Shown: positions 1-5,873, counted from the first letter of the stretch. The stretch: 6,839 nt of DNA from Candidatus Bipolaricaulota bacterium (GCA_015485945.1 WFSM01000086.1:1-6839); one strand, 5' to 3'. Notes: generated from the letters alone by a model not told the origin. Translations and numbers: made by a program.

Positions 1-219
1 AAGATCGCCGCGTTCGGCGCCGAGATCAAAGCACTCGGTGGACCTGACATCCCGTGTGTGGAATTTCCGCGCTCCGATGACGTAATCGCACTTCTGGGCA
101 ATCCGCCCCCGAAACCCCGGTTTGTCGCCGCGTACACCGCGCTCCATCAACGCACGAAAGCCGGGTTCGGGCGATTCCTGACCGCGTTTTTGCAGCAGAT
201 CGGAGGTAAGGATGACTGA
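1..219 (+). CDS. C-terminal fragment of an unrecognised protein, upstream of rsmH
   Basis: An open frame runs from the first base of the window to a TGA at 217-219, giving 72 residues of a protein whose start lies outside. I do not recognise the family. The fragment begins KIAAFGAEIKALGG, continues through a proline-rich turn (LLGNPPPKPRF) and ends in a helical stretch rich in Phe, Ala and Leu (AGFGRFLTAFLQQIGG). It has no cysteine cluster, membrane segment or motif I can assign. It is clearly not MraZ, the usual gene before rsmH. The evidence that it is coding is the continuous frame, GC-rich third positions, and the way its stop overlaps the rsmH start codon (ATGACTGA), which suggests co-transcription and translational coupling. 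No function is proposed. Confidence 0.7.
   Translation, partial: KIAAFGAEIKALGGPDIPCVEFPRSDDVIALLGNPPPKPRFVAAYTALHQRTKAGFGRFLTAFLQQIGGKDD
202..206 (+). promoter_or_regulatory. Ribosome binding site of rsmH
   Basis: GGAGG lies 5 nt before the ATG at 212. It sits inside the last codons of the upstream gene, so rsmH appears to be translated from a polycistronic message. It supports ATG 212 as the start. Confidence 0.75.
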
Positions 220-1129
220 CGCAGTCCATGTTCCGGTGCTGCGTGCGGAAGTAGTGCGCTTCCTCGCCCCGAAACCGGGCGAGATCTACGTTGACGGTAC
301 GGTTGGGCTCGGCGGACACGCCACGGCGATCCTGTCTGCCGGAGCTGATGTCCGCCTTATCGGGATCGACCGCGATCCTGTCGCTCTCGCGCACGCGCGG
401 GAGAACCTCGCTCAATTCGAGGACCGCGTGACGCTGATCCATGGTAACTACCGCAACCTGGCGGGGATCCTGTCCGAGCTTGGGATCGCCGCGATCGACG
501 GATTCCTCCTCGACCTCGGTCTCTCCTCTCTCCAGCTTGACACCCCGGATCGCGGATTCAGCTTCCGGACTGACGGCCCGCTCGACATGCGGATGGACCC
601 GACTCAGGGAAGGTCGGCGGCCGATCTGGTGAACGAGGCAAGCGTTGAGGAAATCGCGCGCATTCTGCGCGACTACGGCGAGGAACGGTTTGCCAGCAGG
701 ATCGCGCGGGCGATCGTGGCCGTGCGGCCGATCGCGACCACGGGTGAGCTCGCCGCCGTCGTGCGCCGCGCCATCCCGCGCCGGTTCCACGAGCGGAGGA
801 TCGACCCGGCGACCCGCACGTTCCAGGCGCTGCGGATCGAGGTGAACGACGAGCTGCGCAACCTGCACGACGGGCTCGCCGCCGGGTTTACTGTGCTCAA
901 CCCCGGTGGGATAATCGTGGCGATCAGCTTTCATTCACTGGAGGATCGAATCGTGAAACACTTCTTCCGTAAGCTCGCAACCCCGCACTACGAATCGCTC
1001 GCCCCGGGCCCGCCGCGCCCGGCGCAGGCTGAAATCCTGACAAAAAAGCCACTCCGTCCATCGGAACAGGAGATAAGCGAAAACCCGCGCGCGCGCAGCG
1101 CCAAGCTCCGTGCCTGTCGCAAGCGCTAG
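212..1129 (+). CDS. rsmH: 16S rRNA (cytosine-1402-N4)-methyltransferase RsmH (MraW)
   Basis: RsmH methylates N4 of C1402 in the ribosomal P site of 16S rRNA, using S-adenosylmethionine, in the cytoplasm. The 305-residue protein is complete and close to the usual length of just over 300. It starts with HVPVLRAEV (6-14). The SAM-binding loop VDGTVGLGGH is at 27-36 and the acidic strand end GIDRDP at 51-56. The family signature DLGLSSLQLD is at 101-110, with DRGFSF at 113-118 and DMRMDP at 125-130. TRTFQALRIEVNDEL (201-215) and ISFHSLEDRIVK (238-249) follow, and the C-terminal TKKPLRPSEQE and NPRARSAKLR blocks are intact. No catalytic motif is missing. The start at ATG 212 has a GGAGG site and overlaps the preceding stop by 8 bp. 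Unusually, it is not flanked by mraZ or ftsL/ftsI; it converges on hypE instead. Confidence 0.97.
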   Translation: MTDAVHVPVLRAEVVRFLAPKPGEIYVDGTVGLGGHATAILSAGADVRLIGIDRDPVALAHARENLAQFEDRVTLIHGNYRNLAGILSELGIAAIDGFLLDLGLSSLQLDTPDRGFSFRTDGPLDMRMDPTQGRSAADLVNEASVEEIARILRDYGEERFASRIARAIVAVRPIATTGELAAVVRRAIPRRFHERRIDPATRTFQALRIEVNDELRNLHDGLAAGFTVLNPGGIIVAISFHSLEDRIVKHFFRKLATPHYESLAPGPPRPAQAEILTKKPLRPSEQEISENPRARSAKLRACRKR

Positions 1130-2148
1130 CAGATGCGGGGAACCGGGTCACCGAGGGGCGGTTCAAGAAATCGTCGTCCTCCAACCGCGGTCGCAAGGAC
1201 CACTTTTCCGGGGTAGGCAGCGGTCACGGTCCCGATGATCGCCGCGTTTTCCCCGAGCGGATGGGCGCGCAGCGCCGCCAGAACTGCGTCCGCTGCGTCC
1301 GCCGCCACGACAATCACCGCTTTGCCCTCGTTTGCCACTGCGAGGGGAGAAATTCCAAGAAGTGACGCGAGTCCGTGCACCGGGTCGCGGATTGGGATGT
1401 TGGATTCTTCGATCTCGATTGTCGCCCCGGACTTGCTCGCCATCTCGTTCAGAACAGCGGCAAGCCCGCCCCGGGTCGGATCCTTCATCGCCTTGATCCC
1501 GCCAACTGCAAGCGCCCGCTCGATCAATGGCCATATCGGAGCAACGTCGCTTTCCAGTGTCGTCTCGAGGTGAAACTCCTCCCGACAGGCGAGGAGCGCC
1601 ATCCCGTGGTCTCCGATCGTGCCGGTGACGATCACGATGTCTCCGGGGGAGATCGCGGCATCGGACACGGCATGGGCCGTCGTCCCGACCCCGGTCGTGT
1701 TGATCGCGATTTTATCGAGCTCGCCCTTTCCCATCACCTTGGTGTCACCGGCGATGAGTGGAACCCCGACCTCATCCAGCGTAGCGGCGATTGAGTGGAT
1801 GATCCGGTTTAGGTCCACGAGCGGGAATCCTTCCTCCAGGATCAGGCCCAATGTGAGCGCGACCGGCCGCGCCCCCATCACCGCGAGGTCATTCAGCGTG
1901 CCGGCGGCAGCGAGACGGCCGATATCGCCCCCGGGGAAGAAGATCGGGTTCACAACATGCGAATCGGTCGTCACCACCAGCTCCCCGCCTGTGGGCAGGT
2001 TAACCGTCGCGCCATCGTCGAGAGCGTCGAGTCCGATCCGACCGGCACTCTTCGCCGTGAACGCGGTCAGGATGTGATCGCGTAGAAAGCGGTCCATCAA
2101 CTCGCCCCCGGCGCCGTGCATCGCCGTGATTCTGTCGTCCGCGGTCAC
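1126..2148 (-). CDS. hypE: Hydrogenase maturation factor HypE (carbamoyl dehydratase)
   Basis: HypE receives a carbamoyl group from HypF on its C-terminal cysteine and dehydrates it with ATP to a thiocyanate. This is the cyanide donor for the iron of [NiFe]-hydrogenase. The protein belongs to the PurM/AIR synthase-like superfamily. From the GTG start it has 340 residues, as usual for HypE. The N-terminal HGAGGE is at 11-16, TTDSHVVNPIFFPGGDIG at 60-77 and AGDTKVMGKGELD from 133. DPTRGGLA lies in the second half, and the chain ends in PRIC with the essential terminal Cys340. I chose GTG 2148-2146 because DDRIT-HGAGGE is the normal N-terminus, GGGAGG lies 8 nt upstream, and GTGA overlaps the hypD stop. 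An in-frame extension to 2238 would only overlap the hypD coding region. Its stop shares CTAG with the rsmH stop. Confidence 0.97.
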   Translation of the reverse strand: MTADDRITAMHGAGGELMDRFLRDHILTAFTAKSAGRIGLDALDDGATVNLPTGGELVVTTDSHVVNPIFFPGGDIGRLAAAGTLNDLAVMGARPVALTLGLILEEGFPLVDLNRIIHSIAATLDEVGVPLIAGDTKVMGKGELDKIAINTTGVGTTAHAVSDAAISPGDIVIVTGTIGDHGMALLACREEFHLETTLESDVAPIWPLIERALAVGGIKAMKDPTRGGLAAVLNEMASKSGATIEIEESNIPIRDPVHGLASLLGISPLAVANEGKAVIVVAADAADAVLAALRAHPLGENAAIIGTVTAAYPGKVVLATAVGGRRFLEPPLGDPVPRIC

Positions 2149-3230
2149 AGTTTTGGCCTCCCTCCGTAGCGGTACCAGATGTTGCACGCTGCTTCCACTC
2201 CGACCATGCACGGTCCAATCGGGTGGAGCGGAGTGCACGTCGTGCGAAACAGCGGGCAGTCGGTGGGGACGGCACGGGCAGTGAGGACGTCCGGGCAGCG
2301 GCAGCCGGGGACGGTCTCCTCCCCCTCCTCCCCGGTTACCCCAAACCTAACGCGCGCATCGAACTGGGCAAACTCGTCACGCAGGCGCAGCCCGGATTGT
2401 GAAATCGTTCCGATCCCGCGCCACACGACGTCCGTTGGTGCGAACACGCGGCCGATTAACTCCAGTGCACGCCGGTTACCCTCCGGCTTTACGGCGCGCG
2501 GATAACCGTTCTCCACCTTAGGCGAGGCCTCCTTAATCTGGCGCAGGATGAGTGCGACCGCGTACAGGATGTCAAGCGGCTCGAACCCGCCGATCACGGT
2601 GGGAATCCCATAGTCACGCGGGAACGGAACGTACGGATATTCACCAATGATCACCGACACGTGCCCGGGGGCGAGGTAGGCAGAAATGCGGTTGTCGGGG
2701 AGGTCGAGGAGCGCGGTCATCGCCGGTGGAATCAGTTTGTGGGAGACAATTACCGACAGGTTTGGCGGCGGATCATCGAGCAGGATCGCTGCGGTCATCG
2801 GGGTCGTCGTCTCAAACCCCACCCCGAAGAATACGACCTCACGATCCGTGTGGCGCGCGATGTTGACGGCCTCGGCGGCGGACAGGACCACGCGTACATC
2901 CGCCCCGTCGGCGCGGGCGTCGGCCAGAGTCATCTCGGTGCCGGGCACGCGGGTCATGTCTCCGAACGTGCACAGGATCGCGCCCTTGCGTGCGATTTTG
3001 ACCGCCGCGTCGATATCCCGCGTCGGAGTAACGCACACCGGACAGCCCGGCCCCTCTAACACTTCGACATTGTCCGGCAGAAACCGACGTAGGCCGTGCT
3101 CGGTGATCGTCGCTTCATGCGTGCCGCACACGTGCACGATTTTCACTGGATGCTCCGGAGCGAGTTTCTCAATTACCTGGGCGAGCGCGCGGGCGCGGGT
3201 TGGATCGGATAATAAAAGCAAATTATTCAC
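2145..3230 (-). CDS. hypD: Hydrogenase maturation factor HypD (Fe-S scaffold protein)
   Basis: HypD is the [4Fe-4S] protein that, with HypC, carries the iron on which the CN and CO ligands of [NiFe]-hydrogenase are assembled. From the GTG start the protein has 361 residues, near the family norm. VCGTHE is at 34-39 with Cys35, GPGCPVC at 60-66 with Cys63 and Cys66, and GFETTTP at 138-144. The C-terminal cluster region has Cys310, 312, 325, 332, 341 and 349, in the contexts CRCPDV, DCPLF, TCTP, GPCMV and ACNIWYRYGG. All expected cysteines are present. The GTG at 3230-3228 is preferred: it overlaps the hypC stop in GTGAATAA and has a weak AGGAAG 9 nt upstream. An alternative ATG at 3269-3267 would add 13 basic residues overlapping hypC and has no visible ribosome binding site. 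The gene sits between hypC and hypE in one operon. Confidence 0.97.
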   Translation of the reverse strand: MNNLLLLSDPTRARALAQVIEKLAPEHPVKIVHVCGTHEATITEHGLRRFLPDNVEVLEGPGCPVCVTPTRDIDAAVKIARKGAILCTFGDMTRVPGTEMTLADARADGADVRVVLSAAEAVNIARHTDREVVFFGVGFETTTPMTAAILLDDPPPNLSVIVSHKLIPPAMTALLDLPDNRISAYLAPGHVSVIIGEYPYVPFPRDYGIPTVIGGFEPLDILYAVALILRQIKEASPKVENGYPRAVKPEGNRRALELIGRVFAPTDVVWRGIGTISQSGLRLRDEFAQFDARVRFGVTGEEGEETVPGCRCPDVLTARAVPTDCPLFRTTCTPLHPIGPCMVGVEAACNIWYRYGGRPKL

Positions 3231-3489
3231 CCGGGGGTACTTCCTGACTTGTTTGCGCCCGTCCCGCATCAACGGCGGCGAACAGTTCGTCAAACAGCTT
3301 GAGCGTCTCCTCCCCCTCTTGCGGGGAAAGGCGCTGGATGGCAAAGCCGGTATGGACGAGGACATAGTCCCCCACCGCCACCGGATCAGACAGAGTATCA
3401 AGGCGAACCTGCGCCTTGACTCCGTTGTAATCGATCGTTGCCACGTCTCCCGTAATCGCTTCAACCCGCCCTGGAATTCCTAGACACAT
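3223..3489 (-). CDS. hypC: Hydrogenase maturation chaperone HypC/HybG family
   Basis: HypC is a small OB-fold chaperone. It binds HypD, helps hold the Fe(CN)2CO precursor, and delivers it to the immature hydrogenase large subunit. The 88-residue protein opens with the diagnostic MCLGIPGRV, whose Cys2 becomes the N-terminal ligand after Met removal. It continues with the usual pattern AxIDYNGV, then RLDTL, then VGDYVLVHTGFAI at about 40-52, and an acidic helical tail (EGEETLKLFDEL). The variable C-terminus is slightly long but within family range. It is the first gene of the hypC-hypD-hypE operon, with a promoter directly upstream. The ATG is fixed by the need for Cys at position 2. HypC paralogues such as HybG cannot be told apart here, but a single copy next to hypD and hypE argues for the general HypC. 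Confidence 0.96.
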   Translation of the reverse strand: MCLGIPGRVEAITGDVATIDYNGVKAQVRLDTLSDPVAVGDYVLVHTGFAIQRLSPQEGEETLKLFDELFAAVDAGRAQTSQEVPPGE

Positions 3490-3493
3490 GTGT

Positions 3494-3500
3494 GATCACC
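3494..3500 (-). promoter_or_regulatory. Extended-type ribosome binding site of hypC
   Basis: Read on the - strand, GGTGATC precedes the hypC ATG with 4 nt (ACAC) between. It matches the 3' half of the full anti-SD complement (GGAGGTGATC) rather than the usual GGAGG core. The surrounding + strand bases GTGATCAC (3492-3499) form a palindrome. I read this as incidental to the GGTGATC match, though a repressor site cannot be excluded. Confidence 0.5.
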
Positions 3501-3506
3501 CGCGGG

Positions 3507-3535
3507 ATTATACGGGGGGGAGATCGACCGGACAA
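3507..3535 (-). promoter_or_regulatory. Sigma70-type promoter of the hypCDE operon
   Basis: On the - strand, TTGTCC (3535-3530) and a perfect TATAAT (3512-3507) are separated by exactly 17 bp. Transcription should begin near 3500, leaving a leader of only about 11 nt before hypC. The -35 is a 4/6 match and the -10 is 6/6. Confidence 0.65.
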
Positions 3536-3543
3536 CGTGAACT

Positions 3544-3591
3544 GCCTCGGAAAGCTACCGCATTAACGCAGTTGCAGGCGTAACCAGAGGC
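3544..3591 (-). other. Nested inverted repeats between the DUF35 gene and hypC
   Basis: As RNA from the - strand, GCCUC(U)GG at 3591-3584 can pair with CCGAGGC at 3550-3544, enclosing an inner hairpin ACUGCG-UUAA-UGCGGU (3572-3557) that uses two G-U pairs. The G-U pairs become mismatches on the + strand, so any structure is likelier in the - strand transcript. No U-run follows, so this is not a standard intrinsic terminator. It may end, pause or stabilise the upstream mRNA, or it may be chance. Confidence 0.3.
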
Positions 3592-3596
3592 TTCGA

Positions 3597-3935
3597 CTAG
3601 ACGGGGACGAACTGGAGGCCGTAGATCTTACGTCCGCCTGTCTCCCGTACCACTCCGACCGTCGTCCGCACCCGTTTTCCGATTTTGGGATCATCGTCCA
3701 CCAATTGTCCGGTGGCGCGCAGGCCGCTGTCCAACTCAACGATCGCCAGTCGTAGATAGCGGAGCGCGTAATCGAGTGGAAGGGCGTAAACGTCGGTGTA
3801 GGTTAGAACCTTCCCCTCTCCTGTAATCTCCAACGGCTCAAAGTCGTGCCCGCCACAGTTGGGGCAAACAGCGTGGGCGGGATAGGTCTCCTTGCCACAG
3901 GTTTTGCACTGGACTCCGTACACTTTCTCTTCCAT
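3597..3935 (-). CDS. DUF35 family zinc-ribbon/OB-fold acyl-CoA-binding protein (thiolase partner)
   Basis: DUF35 proteins are small partners of thiolase-fold enzymes. In archaeal mevalonate synthesis they channel CoA substrates between thiolase and HMG-CoA synthase, and in steroid-degrading ChsH2/Ltp2 they form part of the aldolase active complex. The 112-residue protein has an N-terminal rubredoxin-like zinc ribbon with Cys10, Cys13, Cys24 and Cys27 (CKTC and CPNC). A beta-rich OB-fold follows, starting about residue 35 (GEGKVLTYTDVYALP), with IVELDSGLRATGQLV and the C-terminal strand KIYGLQFVPV. The start at ATG 3935-3933 follows the thiolase stop by 2 nt, with GAGGAG just upstream inside the thiolase C-terminus. 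A longer in-frame reading to 4058 would only re-read thiolase DNA and is rejected. It is the last gene of the three-gene operon, so it almost certainly works with the adjacent thiolase-fold protein. Which reaction they carry out is not settled by sequence. Confidence 0.92.
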   Translation of the reverse strand: MEEKVYGVQCKTCGKETYPAHAVCPNCGGHDFEPLEITGEGKVLTYTDVYALPLDYALRYLRLAIVELDSGLRATGQLVDDDPKIGKRVRTTVGVVRETGGRKIYGLQFVPV

Positions 3936-3937
3936 GT

Positions 3938-5119
3938 CTACTCCTCTCGCATTAAGACCGTCGTGACGACGTTGTTTCCGAATCCGCCGAAGTTGCAGGC
4001 AAATGCGTTTTTCGCCCCCTCGACCTGACGGTCGCCCGCCGCGCCGCGCAGCTGCCACGTGAGTTCAACGAGCTGCGCTACCCCGGTTGCCCCGACGGGA
4101 TGGCCCTTTGCCTTGAGCCCTCCGGACGGATTTATCGGCAGCTTTCCGCCAAGCGAGGTGACACCTTGTTCCAGTGCGTTGTGGCCTTCGCCCTTGGGAA
4201 AGAAACCGGCCTCCTCACTCTCGGCGATCTCGAGGATGGTGAACGCGTCGTGGAGTTCGGCGACATCGATGTCCTGGGGCCCGATTCCAGCCATTTGGAA
4301 CGCCTTTTGGGCGGCGATCTTGACCGCGGTTAACTCGGTCGGATCGGGGCGCTCGTGCACGGCGTGGGTATCGGTCGCTTGCCCGATTCCTCCAACCTTA
4401 ACAATTGGCTTTCCCAATTTCTCCGCGATTTCCCGCGTGGTGAGAACGAGTGCCGCCGCGCCATCGCTCACCGGGCAACAGTCATAAAGCCGCAGTGGAT
4501 CAGCGATGTACGGATTATTCACCACTGCCTCCGGCGCGGTAAGAATTCCCTCAATGGTGATCGCCTGATGGATGTGAGCGTACGGGTTTTTGAGCGCGTT
4601 GGCGTGGTTCTTGATCGCTACCAGCGCCAGGTGTTTTGCCGTCACTCCGTACCGGTCCATGTACAGCCGGGTGAACATGCCAGCGAGGGCAGGCAGGGTA
4701 ACACCGTAGATGTATTCCGCTTGTGGATGGGACATGCTTGCCACGAAGTCGGTCGCTTCCAGGTTGTTTACCTCCCGCATTCGCTCGCCGCCGGTCACGA
4801 GGACGACATCGGCCATGCCGGAAGCGATCGCCTGAAACCCGTTTTTGAATGCCGACGCTCCCGATGCGGGGCCGTTCTCCACCGCTTCGGCCATCGCTGG
4901 AAACAGGTTTAACTGATCAACGAGAGCGCTGGCAATCGCGGTCTGCCGATTCAATCGCGCCGCGCCCATGTTTGCCACGTACACGGAATCGACCTTTTGA
5001 TCGCCGAGAGCGGCGTCTTCCAACGCTCGGATCGCGGCCTCGCTCATGATCTCGATCAAACTGAGGTCGGACCGACCAAACTTGGTCATTCCGGCACCAA
5101 TAATCGCTACCTCTCTCAT
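3938..5119 (-). CDS. Thiolase-fold acyl-CoA enzyme lacking the canonical nucleophile cysteine
   Basis: This is a complete 393-residue protein of the SCP2/archaeal-type thiolase family, which normally condenses or cleaves acyl-CoAs. N-terminal EVAIIGAGMTKFG (3-15) and the DxVYVANM strand are typical. C-terminal motifs are intact: CPVSDGAAALVL in the middle, LHDAF with His290, GGLKAKGHPVGATG with His340, and ACNFGGFG with Cys375. The nucleophile motif, normally C-A-S-G or C-A-T-G, reads ENGPASG at 81-87, so Pro84 (codon CCC, 4870-4868) replaces the acyl-accepting Cys. No nearby Cys replaces it. The ATG overlaps the GNAT-like stop in ATGA, with AAGGAG 7 nt upstream, and the DUF35 gene follows after 2 nt. 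Automated annotation would say acetyl-CoA acetyltransferase; I consider the fold certain and that activity doubtful. A CoA retro-aldolase, a non-catalytic scaffold or a thiolase with altered chemistry are the alternatives. Confidence 0.9.
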   Translation of the reverse strand: MREVAIIGAGMTKFGRSDLSLIEIMSEAAIRALEDAALGDQKVDSVYVANMGAARLNRQTAIASALVDQLNLFPAMAEAVENGPASGASAFKNGFQAIASGMADVVLVTGGERMREVNNLEATDFVASMSHPQAEYIYGVTLPALAGMFTRLYMDRYGVTAKHLALVAIKNHANALKNPYAHIHQAITIEGILTAPEAVVNNPYIADPLRLYDCCPVSDGAAALVLTTREIAEKLGKPIVKVGGIGQATDTHAVHERPDPTELTAVKIAAQKAFQMAGIGPQDIDVAELHDAFTILEIAESEEAGFFPKGEGHNALEQGVTSLGGKLPINPSGGLKAKGHPVGATGVAQLVELTWQLRGAAGDRQVEGAKNAFACNFGGFGNNVVTTVLMREE

Positions 5120-5811
5120 GCCCCTTCTCCTTTCTCCCCCAGGACTTGCGCCTTCACCGTCTCCTCGCCGGGGAGGGTGATCGTCTTCGCCCGTTCGAGG
5201 AGTTCGGGTGGAACGGGGCGCCTACCGGAGACAAGCCGCGGCTTCGCCTTGAAATAGGTGTCGCGGGTGAGGGTCCATGAAGGAACTCCGCCAAGCTCGT
5301 GCTGGACTTCGTATTTCTTCTGCAACGGATACTCAATCATCCAGCGCCGGAACCCGATCGGGCTTTCGGCGACGATGAGCACCTCTTTCTGGTTCAAATA
5401 TTCCATGTGGTACTCCATCTTGGCGGCGAACATGTGCGAGCCAACACGTAAACCACGGCGGATGGTGATGGTGTGATAACTCATTCCCACATCACCGTTG
5501 ACCGCCCGGCCGTTGACAATCCCAGCTAGCACCCCGTCGATCAGGCCGACCAAGCAGTACTCATCGCGTACTCGATACCGTTTGTAGGCAAGAAGCTCAC
5601 CGAACAGGCGCGCGGCCACGACGTCGTAAAAATCTCGCTCCACCCAGATAAGGGGCGCGATCGCCTTGAGAAGTGTTGGGACCTCGTCCCGATCGATTTG
5701 GCGGACGACCATCTGCTCACCGCTCGCCAGCGTAATTACCTTAGGAGGATAAGGTGGCATCTCCATTGCCGGCGGCCGCAGCAACGCCTCAAGTTCATCG
5801 ACGTTACTCAT
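5116..5811 (-). CDS. GNAT-like acyltransferase domain protein in thiolase operon
   Basis: The 231-residue soluble protein resembles the GNAT (acyl-CoA N-acyltransferase) fold. After a short proline-rich N-terminal tail (PPAMEMPPYPP, 13-23) it has a beta strand with VVRQIDRDEVPTLLKAI (35-51), as in GNAT strand 1 and helix 1. The central strands are YCLVGLIDGVLAGIVNG (85-101). A candidate acetyl-CoA loop lies around RRGLRVGSHMF (118-128), a degenerate version of the R/QxxGxG/A motif. IVAESPIGFRRWMIEY (146-161) resembles the GNAT motif B region. The C-terminal 50 residues are basic and without a known domain. The fold is suggested by pattern only, and the acyl-acceptor is unknown. It opens the operon, with AAGGAGA 6 nt before the ATG, and its stop overlaps the thiolase start by 4 bp. 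The coupling suggests a stoichiometric partner or modifier of the thiolase/DUF35 pair. Confidence 0.65.
   Translation of the reverse strand: MSNVDELEALLRPPAMEMPPYPPKVITLASGEQMVVRQIDRDEVPTLLKAIAPLIWVERDFYDVVAARLFGELLAYKRYRVRDEYCLVGLIDGVLAGIVNGRAVNGDVGMSYHTITIRRGLRVGSHMFAAKMEYHMEYLNQKEVLIVAESPIGFRRWMIEYPLQKKYEVQHELGGVPSWTLTRDTYFKAKPRLVSGRRPVPPELLERAKTITLPGEETVKAQVLGEKGEGA
5127..5132 (-). promoter_or_regulatory. Ribosome binding site of the thiolase-fold gene
   Basis: AAGGAG on the - strand lies 7 nt before the ATG at 5119-5117, within the 3' end of the GNAT-like gene. It supports this start and the ATGA overlap with the upstream stop. Confidence 0.7.
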
Positions 5812-5817
5812 GTGAAA

Positions 5818-5824
5818 TCTCCTT
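5818..5824 (-). promoter_or_regulatory. Ribosome binding site of the GNAT-like gene
   Basis: AAGGAGA on the - strand lies 6 nt before the ATG at 5811-5809. It fixes the start of the first gene of the operon. Confidence 0.75.
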
Positions 5825-5844
5825 TCATCGCTGAATTAAAAGAC

Positions 5845-5873
5845 AAATTACCACCACGGATCGGAAAAGTCAA
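5845..5873 (-). promoter_or_regulatory. Candidate promoter of the GNAT-like/thiolase/DUF35 operon
   Basis: On the - strand, TTGACT (5873-5868, 5/6 match) and TAATTT (5850-5845, about 3/6) are 17 bp apart. Transcription would begin near 5838, giving a leader of about 27 nt that contains the ribosome binding site. The weak -10 suggests that an activator may be needed. Confidence 0.45.

Noticed and set aside
26..934. Long - strand open frame (about 300 codons) antisense to rsmH
   Set aside because: It lies opposite a certain rsmH, has an Arg/Asp/Pro-rich composition typical of antisense reading of GC-rich genes, and shows no recognisable domain.
3231..3464. N-terminal extension of HypD overlapping hypC
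   Set aside because: The extra 78 residues re-read the hypC coding DNA, while the GTG at 3230 gives the normal HypD length.
2686..3483. Long + strand open frame antisense to hypD and hypC
   Set aside because: Both opposite genes are unambiguous with complete motifs; the + frame has a Ser/Arg-rich shadow composition.
3936..4058. N-terminal extension of the DUF35 protein into the thiolase gene
   Set aside because: The extension is Arg-rich shadow sequence of the thiolase; a normal ribosome binding site precedes the ATG at 3935 and the family N-terminus matches from there.
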